The notes: a model not told the origin generated them from the sequence alone. Counted from the first letter of the stretch, positions 8,632 to 18,580 are shown. The stretch: DNA of 64,000 nt from CAYOEV01 sp964403075 (GCA_964403075.1 CAYOEV010000002.1:80224-144223); one strand, 5' to 3'. Made by a program: numbers and translations.

Positions 8632-11600
8632 CTAGCGGATCAATGTAATGCTACCAAATTGTTCCTGTTGGCCGATGGTGCTGTCTAAGGTAGAAGAAAA
8701 CCTCATCACATAAGTATATGCACCTGGAGGCAAAATTGTTCCATTGCGTGTGCCTTCCCAGGCAAAATTCATTGAATTAGATTTGAAAACAGGTTCTCCC
8801 CATCGATTGAAAATGACAATTTCAAAATCCCTGACTGCAGGATTTGGGATTACGCTGAACACATCATTAAGTCCGTCTCCATTGGGGGTAAACGCATTGG
8901 GTGCCACCACAGAAGGGGTACAGTCGTCTCTTACGACGACCTGAAAGGTAGCACAAGTAAAACCGTTGAATACCGTTACCTCATAAGTGCCTGTCGCTGC
9001 CACATTCAATACCCGATCTGTACTGATTACGGCCGGATTCGGAACGAGCGTCCACTCATAGCTATTAAACACACCCGGATCCAAATCTACTGTAGGGTCT
9101 TCCGGGTCTAAACTACAGAAGCTGGTACGCGGTGGTAGTAAAAAGTCGTCTTCCGTAATTGGTGTTAAAATGACATCAAAAACATCAGTGACCCGACAGG
9201 TGCCGGAAAGATTATTCACCGCTACTGTGTATGGCCCTTCGTCATCTACCGATATCACTGGATCAGTGCCTACCACCTGTCCGCTGGCATTGGTCCACTG
9301 ATACACTACTTCGGGCGCGTCGGTGGTGACCACGGCTTCCAAAAACACAGACCCTTCGTCTTCACAATCCGGGGCTGCGCTGATGACCACTTCAATCTCA
9401 TCAGCTACACCCACTGACACATCTGCCGAACTCACTGCACAGCCCGTGGCCTGGTCCCTGACAGTTACAAAATAGATGCCCGTCTCTTCAATGGTGATTT
9501 GTGGTCCTTGCTGACCGGTATTCCATAAGTAGGTAAACGGCCCACTACCGCCCGCCAGATTGGCCTGGAGCATGCGCTGACCGTCACATAATGCTCCTAA
9601 AGTATCTATCAGGACCGTTGGCGCTGTGTTGAATTGCACCTCTATACTGTCTCTGAGGTCACAAAAACCGACGCCCGAAGCGATAAAAACGTAGGTGCCA
9701 CTTTGATCCACCGCCACAGCCGTTCCATCCCCATTTAAACCCAGAATATTTCCGTCAGGGGTAGACCAGAAGAAATTCACCGCATCGGTGGTGGTCACGC
9801 GAATGGAATCGGTAACCCCGCAAAAGCTCTGAATGGCATCGAAGGTCACAATTGGTTGGGCATTTAGTTGATTGACCGTCACTATTTCCTGTTCGATGCA
9901 TGGATCGATGGCTACGGTGGCATCTTCCGCCAACAGGGTAAACGTGCCCGGATCCAGATTGGAAACGGTAAACGGTGATGTAATTGCATTGAATACCTGT
10001 GTAACTCCGGCCTCATCCGACACCTCCAAATTAATGCTTGCCACCGCAAAAGTGAGGTCAATACTGCTGGTGCCCGGACAGCCATCGATAGGCGTAGCCA
10101 CCAAATTGATCGTACTTGTGGCATCCTCCACACCCACGACTTCATTGCGCACACAGCCTGTAACCATATTTTCTACCGAAATCGTGTAGGCGCCAGCCTC
10201 CAAACCCACCAAAGGAGGCAGTGCACCTGATGGGGGCACATCCACATTCAGGGGACCAAAAGAATACCCACCCGGACCAGATGCCGAGTAATTGAAATTG
10301 CCCGTACTGTTGATGGTAATGTCTATGCTTCCGTCCGCCTGGTCACAATCTGACGTGGGGTTCGAACTTGCCGTGATATCCGGTGTCTCCTGAACAGTTA
10401 CCTCCAGGGTGTCACGACCCACACAAAGGGTAATGGGATCGATAATTTCCGCCGTGTACTCAAAAACACCCGGGACGTCCAGGTCAATCGGCAGTGTTCG
10501 GTTATTCCCCACTACCACTCCATCAATTCGCCAGGTATAACTGGCACCTGGATTGCCTGCATCCAGGTCAGATGGATTTTCGTCCTGACAGTAGCGGACA
10601 TCAGGACCCAACTCCAAAATAGGTCTGCCGTCTACAATCGCCGTACTTCTGGTTTCTGATTGACACCCATTGGCATCGATGATGAAAACTTCCAACAGAG
10701 CGGGTTGAGAAACCGTGATGGTTCTGCTGGTATCTCCTGTGGACCAACGGTAGCTAAAATCCGGACGATCGATGGGCCAGGCAGACAGCTGAATGGGGCC
10801 GTCACAGAGCGCTGTATCGAACGGTACAGTAGGCACCTCGGGCAGGGCATTCACGGTGACCTGAGTGAAAATAACCGTGTCTATATCGCAACGATTACTC
10901 AGTGTAAGAACCACCGGATAGGTGCCGGGCGCTGCATAGGTGTGCACCGTATCTTGTCCCGTGATTTCCGGCGTCCCGTCGCCGAAATTCCAGGTAAACT
11001 CTTCGATAAATGGATCCCTCCCAGCTGCACTAAATCGCGTGGGCAAGCCCAGACAACCTGGAGACACCTCTACCCCGGCAACCTGTGGACTGGTGACCTG
11101 ATTTTGTGCAAAATTGGGTAATCCCAGGCGACTGGTTCGGGTAAGTAGATCAAAGCCGTCCGGATCAAAAGCCGCACCCCCATCATCACCTGGTGGTGTA
11201 TTGATAGTTCCTAGCGAACTAGCATTGTCTTTGGCCATGTAGAGTACTCCGTCTGGGCCTGTCTGTAAAGTGCCGTAATTATTTCCTTGCGGATAACCAT
11301 CAAATTTCGTGGCCTGTATATCAGCCGATGCATTGGTGGCATTAATGCTATCGAGATCATACTGAATCAATTTCGAATTGCCCGATCGTGTAGTCACGTA
11401 AAGCCGGCTGCCGTCATTCGAGAACTCCAGGCCATAAGCAGGGTCAGTCTCCAATAAATCCACCGTCCTGGGATTGGATATTGCACCCGCATCAAAATCA
11501 AATATCTCTAATTCGCTACTTCCCGTTTGCGGACGAAGGGTGCCTACGTAGGTGGTACCTAATCCAAATTTCAAGGCACCAGACGCCTGTATCTCATCTG

Positions 11601-13815
11601 TAGCCTCGTGAATCGATCCTACAGGAGAAAAAAATGGGTTGCCCACCCCTTCTCCTGAAATGGGAAAAGCCAGAAATTCGTTGCTGCCAAAGGCATGGGA
11701 CAACAACCAGCCAGCTCCCGTTTGTGCACTGCCCGTCAATTTCTCGGTGCTTGCGGAAATAAATCCAATGTCTTTAATCACCACTTCTCCCCTTGCCGAA
11801 TCGCCTTTCATGTCTACCAACGATACCTTACCCGTGTAGCTATTGTCTCCATAGACTTCTTCGGTCGTGAAAATGTAGAAAAAAGTGGTTTCGTCTTCAA
11901 AGGGAACGATGAGGGCCGATTGCGTACTGGTTGAATCGCCACCAATATTATCACCACCAGCCATTACCTGATGGTCACGATTCCAAACGGTACTGCCATT
12001 GGTGTAGAAAAGTAAATTGCCATCGATATCCGAAATGGTGGCGCACCCTTCTGCAGAAAACATGTTATTGTCATCGGTAAGTGCCGTGGCGCCATTGTTG
12101 AAATCGATGCCAGCAAATTCCCCGAAATACCATTGATTGGATCGCTGTCGCGTAATTCCATATTCATTTACTTCAATTTCGTCATAGGCCTGGCAACCTT
12201 CCGGGCCGGTTACTTCCACCCAGTAAGTACCAGCGGTGTCCACTTGAATCAGTGGGGTGACCTGCCCGGTATTCCAGAGATAACTTATCCCAGAAGCAGT
12301 GGTTGCGTCGAGGGTCAAAATTTCATTGACACAGATGGTGGTGTCGTTACCCAGGTCCACCTGGGCAGTATTGTTCAATATCTGCACTGCCTCAGAGTAG
12401 GTCTGGGAAATTCCCGCCACTGTGGCTGTGAGGTTGACGGTGAAGCTTCCTGCCGTATCAAAGGCATGGTTGGCGATCATGCCGTCAAAAGTGGCGCCAT
12501 CACCAAAATTCCATTCCAGACTTTCGGGAATGGGATCTACCAATGGGAAGAATTTCGTGGTCTGTTCAAAACAAACCTCTGCAAATTCAAAATCAAGTGT
12601 TACGAAAGAAAAATTGTAAGGCGCCGAAAAGCTGGAAAACTGTCGCCCCCCGAAGTCAACATCAAAAACCTCAGACGCATAGTTCAGTGAATCAAATAGC
12701 TCATTGGGATTGGTAATGCGGGCCAGTCTGAAAGGACCGCCACCCGTTTCCTGATAGAGGTGATACAGTTGACCATCCGGTGCGTTTTGTAAGCCAAGGC
12801 TTCGGAAAATAGAGGGGCTTATCAAGGCAGTTAAATTTGGGGTGGTTGCGGCCAGATCAAACTGATAGAGGTTGGCGTCCAGTGCGGCTGAACCAAACCG
12901 GCTGATGTAGAGACGGCTGCCATCAGGAGACCATGCCACATCATAAACCGCTTCCCCCAGTCCGTCGTCAAATCCCGAGTTGGGAATATTTTGCCTGCCT
13001 ATTGGATTTTCAGTCAGCAAGCCGCTGACCGGATCGAAATTAAGCAACCTTACATTTCTATTGGCCAATTGTGGAGCAATGGCCAGAAAAGTAGAATCCC
13101 GGTTGAAAGCAAAATGAGCCGCTGCAGCGCCTGGATTGTCCACTGTACTGCCGAGAGCCGGAAAGGTACTGGTGGGTCCCGGTGAGGGTCCGTTAATGGA
13201 AGTCACCCGATAATCAAAAGAGACCCGGTCTTGGGTGATGAGCCAGAACTGGTTGCCGTCCCCATTGGGTACGATCAGCATGCCTTCGGCCGGATTTACC
13301 AAGGGAGTAGCCAAGGAATTATTAGCAGAGACCACCTCGCCAAGCGGGAACTGCGCGCTGCCGTTGCCCGGAAGGTTGGCGTCGACAATGGTGTAGCGGA
13401 CTTCGTTGGTGCCCGTAGGGTCATTGGTGAAAATGAAATATTGACCCGGATTGCCGGGTACCGGACAGCTTACTGCCGGTACATTGATGGTGTTGTCACC
13501 ATCCAGAGGGGTGGGCAGCAGGTTGTGGCGTCCATCAAATAAGTCAGCGCCATCTGTATAAAAAAGCAAATTCCCAGAAAACTGATCCGTAATCACCGAT
13601 GCCCCGGCCGCACCGAAAGGCGTGGCCTGGTCGTTTTCAAGCGTGACATCCCGCCCATTTCGATCGAATTGTAATCTTTCAGTTGAGTTGCCAAAATACC
13701 AACGGGTTTCTGTGACTACCTGTGCAGACAGCGATGCAGCAAAAGTGAAGAGGCATCCTACCAGCAACCATTTATACCAAAAAACAGACAGCAAGCGAGT
13801 AGGGTTACGGGTCAT
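8632..13815 (-). CDS. Giant secreted PKD/beta-propeller protein with T9SS type B (gliding-motility-type) C-terminal domain
   Basis: A 1727-residue surface protein. After a signal peptide (about residues 1-32, ending SLSAQ) comes a propeller-like module that starts with RWYFGN and contains NLLFYTDG, then a PKD domain (WNFGDG near residue 434), then a second copy of the propeller-like module starting NQWYFGEF near 560 with NLLFYTNG, a second PKD domain (WNFGDG near 938) and a run of Ig-like repeats. The last 90 residues carry APNAFTPNGDGLND, FNRWGEPVF and PPGAYTYVM, the type B sorting domain of SprB-type T9SS substrates. Such cargo normally depends on a PorP/SprF partner, and one is encoded divergently at 13954. 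First gene of an operon with 8279 and 5480. Confidence 0.9.
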   Translation of the reverse strand: MTRNPTRLLSVFWYKWLLVGCLFTFAASLSAQVVTETRWYFGNSTERLQFDRNGRDVTLENDQATPFGAAGASVITDQFSGNLLFYTDGADLFDGRHNLLPTPLDGDNTINVPAVSCPVPGNPGQYFIFTNDPTGTNEVRYTIVDANLPGNGSAQFPLGEVVSANNSLATPLVNPAEGMLIVPNGDGNQFWLITQDRVSFDYRVTSINGPSPGPTSTFPALGSTVDNPGAAAAHFAFNRDSTFLAIAPQLANRNVRLLNFDPVSGLLTENPIGRQNIPNSGFDDGLGEAVYDVAWSPDGSRLYISRFGSAALDANLYQFDLAATTPNLTALISPSIFRSLGLQNAPDGQLYHLYQETGGGPFRLARITNPNELFDSLNYASEVFDVDFGGRQFSSFSAPYNFSFVTLDFEFAEVCFEQTTKFFPLVDPIPESLEWNFGDGATFDGMIANHAFDTAGSFTVNLTATVAGISQTYSEAVQILNNTAQVDLGNDTTICVNEILTLDATTASGISYLWNTGQVTPLIQVDTAGTYWVEVTGPEGCQAYDEIEVNEYGITRQRSNQWYFGEFAGIDFNNGATALTDDNNMFSAEGCATISDIDGNLLFYTNGSTVWNRDHQVMAGGDNIGGDSTSTQSALIVPFEDETTFFYIFTTEEVYGDNSYTGKVSLVDMKGDSARGEVVIKDIGFISASTEKLTGSAQTGAGWLLSHAFGSNEFLAFPISGEGVGNPFFSPVGSIHEATDEIQASGALKFGLGTTYVGTLRPQTGSSELEIFDFDAGAISNPRTVDLLETDPAYGLEFSNDGSRLYVTTRSGNSKLIQYDLDSINATNASADIQATKFDGYPQGNNYGTLQTGPDGVLYMAKDNASSLGTINTPPGDDGGAAFDPDGFDLLTRTSRLGLPNFAQNQVTSPQVAGVEVSPGCLGLPTRFSAAGRDPFIEEFTWNFGDGTPEITGQDTVHTYAAPGTYPVVLTLSNRCDIDTVIFTQVTVNALPEVPTVPFDTALCDGPIQLSAWPIDRPDFSYRWSTGDTSRTITVSQPALLEVFIIDANGCQSETRSTAIVDGRPILELGPDVRYCQDENPSDLDAGNPGASYTWRIDGVVVGNNRTLPIDLDVPGVFEYTAEIIDPITLCVGRDTLEVTVQETPDITASSNPTSDCDQADGSIDITINSTGNFNYSASGPGGYSFGPLNVDVPPSGALPPLVGLEAGAYTISVENMVTGCVRNEVVGVEDATSTINLVATPIDGCPGTSSIDLTFAVASINLEVSDEAGVTQVFNAITSPFTVSNLDPGTFTLLAEDATVAIDPCIEQEIVTVNQLNAQPIVTFDAIQSFCGVTDSIRVTTTDAVNFFWSTPDGNILGLNGDGTAVAVDQSGTYVFIASGVGFCDLRDSIEVQFNTAPTVLIDTLGALCDGQRMLQANLAGGSGPFTYLWNTGQQGPQITIEETGIYFVTVRDQATGCAVSSADVSVGVADEIEVVISAAPDCEDEGSVFLEAVVTTDAPEVVYQWTNASGQVVGTDPVISVDDEGPYTVAVNNLSGTCRVTDVFDVILTPITEDDFLLPPRTSFCSLDPEDPTVDLDPGVFNSYEWTLVPNPAVISTDRVLNVAATGTYEVTVFNGFTCATFQVVVRDDCTPSVVAPNAFTPNGDGLNDVFSVIPNPAVRDFEIVIFNRWGEPVFKSNSMNFAWEGTRNGTILPPGAYTYVMRFSSTLDSTIGQQEQFGSITLIR

Positions 13816-13834
13816 TTAATGATATTGATTACGA

Positions 13835-13842
13835 CAAAAGTA
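13835..13842 (-). promoter_or_regulatory. Candidate Bacteroidota -7 box upstream of the giant T9SS gene
   Basis: On the minus strand the sequence reads TACTTTTG, a perfect match to the phylum consensus TAnnTTTG, ending 19 bases before the ATG at 13815. No clean TTG -33 element is seen at the usual distance. A short perfect inverted repeat, CGTTACATAACG (13875-13886), lies further upstream inside the same divergent region and could be an operator shared with the PorP/SprF gene; with five-base arms this may be chance. Confidence 0.35.
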
Positions 13843-13953
13843 AAAAAAGGGTAAAATCTTAACGACGCTTTTCTCGTTACATAACGTGACATCAGGGGCT
13901 TTCGTCGCTTCTTCTACAGTTATTTTGGTAATTTCACCCGTGTAAATTCAGTT

Positions 13954-14985
13954 ATGCGTAGCGTTTTAGTAGGCTGGCTTTTTTGTTTCCTCCTTTTCAC
14001 CGGACTGCCCGCTGAGGCGCAGGACCCGCAATATTCCCAATATTACGCGGCACCTTTGACTGTAAATCCGGCCCTGGTGGGCATTCACCAGAAAGGCAGT
14101 TTTGGGGTGAATTACCGTAACCAATGGCCCAATCTGGATGCCAATTTTCAGACAACTTCGGCTTACGTAGATTACCATTTCGAGGAATACGCAAGTAGCC
14201 TTGGGCTTTTGATACAGCAAGACCGTGAAGGGGTGGTGGGCCTGCAATCCACACAAATCGGACTACAATATGCTTACCAGGTACGAATCAACTATGATTG
14301 GACCTTTCGCCCGGGAGTGGAGGTGGCTTACTATATGAGAGACATCAATTTCGACAAACTGACCTTCGGCGATCAGTTCGATGCCAACGGATTGGTAAAC
14401 CCAGTATCAGCAGAAGCCTTCAATACCGGTTTGCAAGCCAATTTCTTCGACCTCTCCATGGGTGGTATTCTTTTCAATGAATTCGTATGGTTGGGTGGCT
14501 CGGTACATCATATCACCGAGCCCAATCAGTCGCTGTTGGATGAACAGGCAAGACTGCCCAAACGGGTATCGGTCCACGGTGGCATTCGCATTCCTTTTTC
14601 TGCCATGTCCCGTAGAGGCGGCACCAGTGCCCGGGAACGCAGTCTCACACCCACTTTCAATTACCGGGCGCAAGGCGAATTTGACCAACTGGATTTGGGC
14701 GCTTTTGTCACATTGCAACCTCTCCTCCTTGGTGTATGGTATCGGGGCCTACCTATCAAGCGAGTGGATAATGTAGTGAATAGTGAGTCGCTTATCTTCA
14801 TGATCGGTCTTCAACAGGACCGCACCAGCTTCGGCTACAGTTATGATTATACTTTGTCAAATTTAGGGCCAGGCACTGGCGGTGCGCATGAATTATCTTT
14901 CACTTACCTTTTTAGCCTCGCCGATCCCAGGAAACCACCCAGAGAGGTGCGTGAGCTGCGGTGTCCGGTACCATTTATTTTTTAA
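13954..14985 (+). CDS. Type IX secretion system membrane protein, PorP/SprF family
   Basis: A 343-residue outer-membrane beta-barrel with a signal peptide (about 1-22, ending AEAQ) followed directly by the family signature DPQYSQYYAAPLTVNPALVG and FGVNYRNQWP. Aromatic-ended alternating strands continue to the C-terminus. PorP/SprF proteins work with the T9SS and are usually encoded next to a type B cargo protein for whose export or surface attachment they are needed, which fits the divergent 8632-13815 gene. Its stop codon overlaps the ATG of the interrupted frame downstream in the sequence TAATG. Confidence 0.92.
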   Translation: MRSVLVGWLFCFLLFTGLPAEAQDPQYSQYYAAPLTVNPALVGIHQKGSFGVNYRNQWPNLDANFQTTSAYVDYHFEEYASSLGLLIQQDREGVVGLQSTQIGLQYAYQVRINYDWTFRPGVEVAYYMRDINFDKLTFGDQFDANGLVNPVSAEAFNTGLQANFFDLSMGGILFNEFVWLGGSVHHITEPNQSLLDEQARLPKRVSVHGGIRIPFSAMSRRGGTSARERSLTPTFNYRAQGEFDQLDLGAFVTLQPLLLGVWYRGLPIKRVDNVVNSESLIFMIGLQQDRTSFGYSYDYTLSNLGPGTGGAHELSFTYLFSLADPRKPPREVRELRCPVPFIF

Positions 14986-15365
14986 TGCAGGTTTGGCTGG
15001 CAGGCTTTACCATCCATTCACTAGGTAATTCCCTTTACCTTACAGGAACCGCTCATCTGACACATGAATCCTTAGACGCAGAAGTGTTTTTCAAAGATCC
15101 TCTGCAGGAAAAACGTATATTCCTCAAGGCGCGACTCCTCATTACCGGAGATTTGTTTGAAAGCGTCAACCAAGGTGCCTAGCAATTACTTGACAGCCAA
15201 ATCGAACAAATTCATTTAATTTCAGACCAGGACCTTTCGCATCTTTCTTTTCCTGACCGACTGGTGGCCGTCGGTCTTGGCAGGGAATTTGAGCATGTTG
15301 AACGTAAGGACAGGTATCGGGCAATGGCTATCCTGGAAGCAGTACAGGTCGATCCGAAATACTAA
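14985..15365 (+). pseudogene. Reading frame interrupted by one amber codon, directly after the PorP/SprF gene
   Basis: ATG 14985 overlaps the PorP/SprF stop and opens 65 codons up to TAG at 15180-15182. The same frame then stays open for 60 further codons to TAA at 15363-15365. The part after the TAG has normal protein-like composition (for example FPDRLVAVGLGREFEHVERK), and an ATG occurs only deep inside it. A single change at the TAG, such as C to T in a CAG codon, would explain a broken gene of about 126 residues. I do not recognise the family. Alternatives are two separate small genes, a sequencing error, or read-through. The tight coupling to the T9SS gene suggests that the original product was cotranscribed with it. 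Confidence 0.5.
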
Positions 15366-15525
15366 GATCGGCTACTGGGCTTAAATTGGAACGATTAGTA
15401 TGAATAATTTCGGTTTTTGATTACTTTTCCTTAGGCCTTTTGCTTATTAATAATTGAGTAATTCAGCGTCCTACGAAGACCTTGAATAGCACGTATAATT
15501 GTAATGTAATTCAAGACTAAAAAAC

Positions 15526-15951
15526 ATGAAAAAAGCCCTAATTTTTTTACTCTTTCTCATGAGCATGGTAGGTCAAAGCCTTGCCCAAAACGAATGGGTC
15601 GCCTGTCGGATGCCGGCCAACATCATTGGTAAGTGGGAACAGGACAACAATACGTTTGTTTCCATCAACCAAGGTACGGTGGCCTATGTATCTGAGAATG
15701 ATGCTTTCAATTTCAACGTAACAGGTGTTTATCGCCACTCAGGGCGCATCATGATTGTAGGCATCGGCGTTAAGAAAACCGAATGGGGCGAGGAGCCTAC
15801 TCAACTTACCCTTATGGTCAGGGCCGGCTATGGTGCGAATGTCATTGAGGTGGCACCCAATGACTCTTTCACAACGAGCGAGGTGTTTGCCAAGGCTTCT
15901 GAGAACCAGCTGAGTTTACAAAGTGAGTTGGGCTATGCCCACAGCCGATAA
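15526..15951 (+). CDS. Small exported protein of unknown function
   Basis: A 141-residue protein with a clear signal peptide (Lys-Lys start, hydrophobic core, cleavage after SLAQ near residue 21). The mature part of about 120 residues has two cysteine-poor beta-rich halves and no motif I recognise; NIIGKWEQDNNTF resembles the opening of small lipocalin-like domains, but this is weak. The gene is isolated, with 160 bp of AT-rich DNA before it and an intrinsic terminator after it, so it is a single-gene transcript. Confidence 0.75.
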   Translation: MKKALIFLLFLMSMVGQSLAQNEWVACRMPANIIGKWEQDNNTFVSINQGTVAYVSENDAFNFNVTGVYRHSGRIMIVGIGVKKTEWGEEPTQLTLMVRAGYGANVIEVAPNDSFTTSEVFAKASENQLSLQSELGYAHSR

Positions 15952-15996
15952 GACATTGTGTTTTGTTTCTAGTTTTTAGTTTGGGTAATAATTTGG

Positions 15997-16023
15997 CCCC
16001 GGCATCACTGTCGGGGTTTTTTT
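15997..16023 (+). terminator. Intrinsic terminator after the 15526 gene
   Basis: An eight-pair stem (CCCCGGCA with TGTCGGGG, one G-U pair) closes a TCAC loop and is followed by seven T residues. It sits between the stop of 15526-15951 and the stop of the convergent nadE, and ends plus-strand transcription. Confidence 0.85.
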
Positions 16024-17839
16024 ATTCTACCTTCGGCTGTTTGGCAGACAGTATCGGATGACGCATCCAACTCCTTGAATCCAGACTGTAAGTATCCAAA
16101 TGGAAAGCTGGTGCATATCGCTCACGCTTCCATTGATTGCGTGTCCATAAAACAAAAAACCGGTCCACCCATGACCGGGCCTGGTCGCTTCCGTGTACTT
16201 TCGATAATGCATTCAGAATCGCATCTGGTGATTCCTGCCTCAGGACAAAGGCCTCCTCTATCTGTTGCAGGATGTCATAAGGCATCAAGTCTCCTTCATC
16301 CGTTTGGTGGTCATGAGCAGGCCTTAATTCTGCCGTGGGAGCCAGTGCGTTTACGTGTCGCAAAGCGGCATAACCCAACTTCTTTTCTGCATACTTCAAC
16401 CACTGCCTGACGAAGGGTTTACCCACGCCGGCTATCGGAGAGAGGCTACCGCTTGTATCCCCATCCATGGTGGTGTAACCCACAGCCCCTTCACTTCGAT
16501 TTGAAGTGGCCAATAACAGCGCGTTACGCTCGTTGGCCAACATCCAGATAATGGGAGAGCGAGCCCTTGCCTGGATATTTTGTAGGGTCACGTCGTCTTT
16601 TTCCCAAGTCAAAGGACGACCCAGGGCCTTTTCGATCTTTTGGGTGTACCCGTAAACTTCGTCGTCTATCCCCCAATGGTAAAAAGTAGCGCCCAACGAA
16701 TTCGCCAGTTCTTCGGCGGCATGAAGCGTTTCAGTGGAGGAGTTTTTTGTTTCCTGATAAGCCGTGGTCAACAATTGAGAAATTATTGCCCGCTCATCGG
16801 CCATATTTGAATAACCAATTTTTCTCTGGAAGTCTTCCAGACCCAATTCAGCTACACCCCGACGAACCATCTCGGCAACCATCACGGCCAACGTGCTGGA
16901 GTCTGCGCCCCCACTCAGCGAAAGCACGAAGCCACTACTCTTACTTTTTCGCATATAATCGAACAGCGCCAATGACACGGCCTGCGGAAATTCCTCCATG
17001 GCACCGTCCAGGTGATCATAAAGTAATACTTCTGACTGTCCGGGGGCATCAAAATCCACATTCACGGCGTGCAAAGAGACCGGAAGATAAGATAATCGGG
17101 AAGCCGTAGCCAACAACCGACCCTTTTGTGCCACCATCACATCTCCATCGTAAATGATTTTACCCGCTTCATTGCCCAGCTGATTGGCATAAATGTATAT
17201 GGTGTCGAGTTGCTCGGAACTGGAGCGGACCAGCTCCTTTCTGAAATCCTCTTTTTCAAAGGCAAAGTGTGAAGCACTTGGATTCAGTACTACATCTGGT
17301 CGGACATTCAGGTGACAACCTGGTCTGTCTGCTCCGCGCCAGGCATCTTCGCAAATTTCGAAGGCCACTGTCAGAGATCGCCATGTGGCAGTAATATGAC
17401 CCATGGGATAGCTGTTTCCGTTCATTTTCACCTGCACCACCGACCCCGATGGCCAGGGCTCAAACCAGCGCGGTTCATAATGCACCCCATCTTTGGGCAG
17501 GTGTTGTTTGGCATAAAAACCTTGTATAACGCCATCCGCAACAAATGCCAACACGTTATACCTGCTGGCTTCATACGCAAAAGGCAGTCCAAATACGGTA
17601 GCTATGCCGGAGGTTTCGGGCAACAATTCCATCAACACATCCAGCGCTCGCTGACTGACCCACGGATGTAGAAAAAGATCTTCACAGCCATACCCGGTGA
17701 TACACAATTCTGGTAAGCATAGCAGATCGATTTTTTCTTTTTTTGCTTTATGAAGGGCCTCGACGATATTCAACTTGTTGTTCTTCCAATCGAGCGGAAT
17801 TTGATTGAGTGCGGCGCCTCCTAACTTATACTTACTCAT
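16022..17839 (-). CDS. nadE: Glutamine-dependent NAD+ synthetase
   Basis: A 605-residue two-domain enzyme for the last step of NAD synthesis, amidating nicotinic acid adenine dinucleotide with ATP. The N-terminal nitrilase-type glutaminase domain shows its Glu (CLPELCITGYG), Lys (AKQHLPKDG) and Cys (AFEICEDAW) regions; the C-terminal synthetase domain has the PP-loop LSLSGGADSS. Its ATG overlaps the rnc stop by 4 bp, so the two are translationally coupled at the end of an acpP-fabF-rnc-nadE unit. The domains and catalytic residues are complete. Confidence 0.95.
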   Translation of the reverse strand: MSKYKLGGAALNQIPLDWKNNKLNIVEALHKAKKEKIDLLCLPELCITGYGCEDLFLHPWVSQRALDVLMELLPETSGIATVFGLPFAYEASRYNVLAFVADGVIQGFYAKQHLPKDGVHYEPRWFEPWPSGSVVQVKMNGNSYPMGHITATWRSLTVAFEICEDAWRGADRPGCHLNVRPDVVLNPSASHFAFEKEDFRKELVRSSSEQLDTIYIYANQLGNEAGKIIYDGDVMVAQKGRLLATASRLSYLPVSLHAVNVDFDAPGQSEVLLYDHLDGAMEEFPQAVSLALFDYMRKSKSSGFVLSLSGGADSSTLAVMVAEMVRRGVAELGLEDFQRKIGYSNMADERAIISQLLTTAYQETKNSSTETLHAAEELANSLGATFYHWGIDDEVYGYTQKIEKALGRPLTWEKDDVTLQNIQARARSPIIWMLANERNALLLATSNRSEGAVGYTTMDGDTSGSLSPIAGVGKPFVRQWLKYAEKKLGYAALRHVNALAPTAELRPAHDHQTDEGDLMPYDILQQIEEAFVLRQESPDAILNALSKVHGSDQARSWVDRFFVLWTRNQWKRERYAPAFHLDTYSLDSRSWMRHPILSAKQPKVE

Positions 17840-18576
17840 TCTTCAACATTCAAAATACCCAAGGATCGCCTGGCGGCGTCCTGTTCAGCCTTCTTTTTGT
17901 TGAAACCATGCCCGATTTCGATAGGTTCGCCATCCACCATCACCTGCACGATGAACTGGCCATTGCTTTCCGATGGATCATCCAGCAATTCAAAAGCTAC
18001 TTGTCGATTTTCTTTTTGTGCCCATTCAATGATCTTACTTTTATGGTTGTAGGTGGTATTGATCAGCTCTTCAATGTCATAGTGCGGTTGAATGAGTTTC
18101 CTGATAATGAATGTTCGGGCAAACAGAAATCCTTGGTCCAGGTAGACAGCGCCCACAAGGGCTTCCAGTGCATCCCCATACACGGATTTATGCCTGGGGC
18201 CACGGTGACGACTGAACTGAACCAACTGAGCCAGACCAATTTTTCTAGACAAATGGTTGAGCGCCTCCCGGCTTACGATTCGGGCGCGCAACTCGGTGAG
18301 AAAACCTTCTTCTTTGTAAGGAAACCTGGCAAACAAGTACTCGGCAACCACCATCCCCAGAATGGCATCGCCCAAATATTCTAATCGCTCGTAAGAGTCT
18401 TTAATCCCATGGGTATTTCTTTGGGCCACACTGCTATGACGAAGGGATTGTTTATAAAGACCAAGATTTACGGGAAAACGCCCGGTAATTAGCTTAAACC
18501 TATCGGCCAGTTGCCTGTCTCCTTTGGAAACCAGCGTTTTACTTAATTCACTGACCCGTTTTAATAAGCCGTACAC
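17836..18576 (-). CDS. rnc: Ribonuclease III
   Basis: A double-strand-specific endoribonuclease for rRNA and mRNA processing. The catalytic domain contains the signature ERLEYLGDAILG with its acidic residues and a second acidic site in GDALEALVGAVYLD; the C-terminal dsRNA-binding domain ends in HGFNKKKAEQDAARRSLG. I prefer the GTG at 18576, four bases after the fabF stop, giving 246 residues. An ATG at 18633 would add 19 residues of no obvious role and overlap fabF by 53 bp. Located between fabF and nadE, an arrangement with acpP-fabF that is common in the phylum. Confidence 0.93.
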   Translation of the reverse strand: MYGLLKRVSELSKTLVSKGDRQLADRFKLITGRFPVNLGLYKQSLRHSSVAQRNTHGIKDSYERLEYLGDAILGMVVAEYLFARFPYKEEGFLTELRARIVSREALNHLSRKIGLAQLVQFSRHRGPRHKSVYGDALEALVGAVYLDQGFLFARTFIIRKLIQPHYDIEELINTTYNHKSKIIEWAQKENRQVAFELLDDPSESNGQFIVQVMVDGEPIEIGHGFNKKKAEQDAARRSLGILNVEE

Positions 18577-18580
18577 GGAA

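Noticed and set aside
12133..12690. 185-codon plus-strand frame, and similar long frames at 10660-11121 and 8020-8553
   Set aside because: They lie wholly or mostly antisense to the T9SS genes and lack protein-like composition or any start signal.
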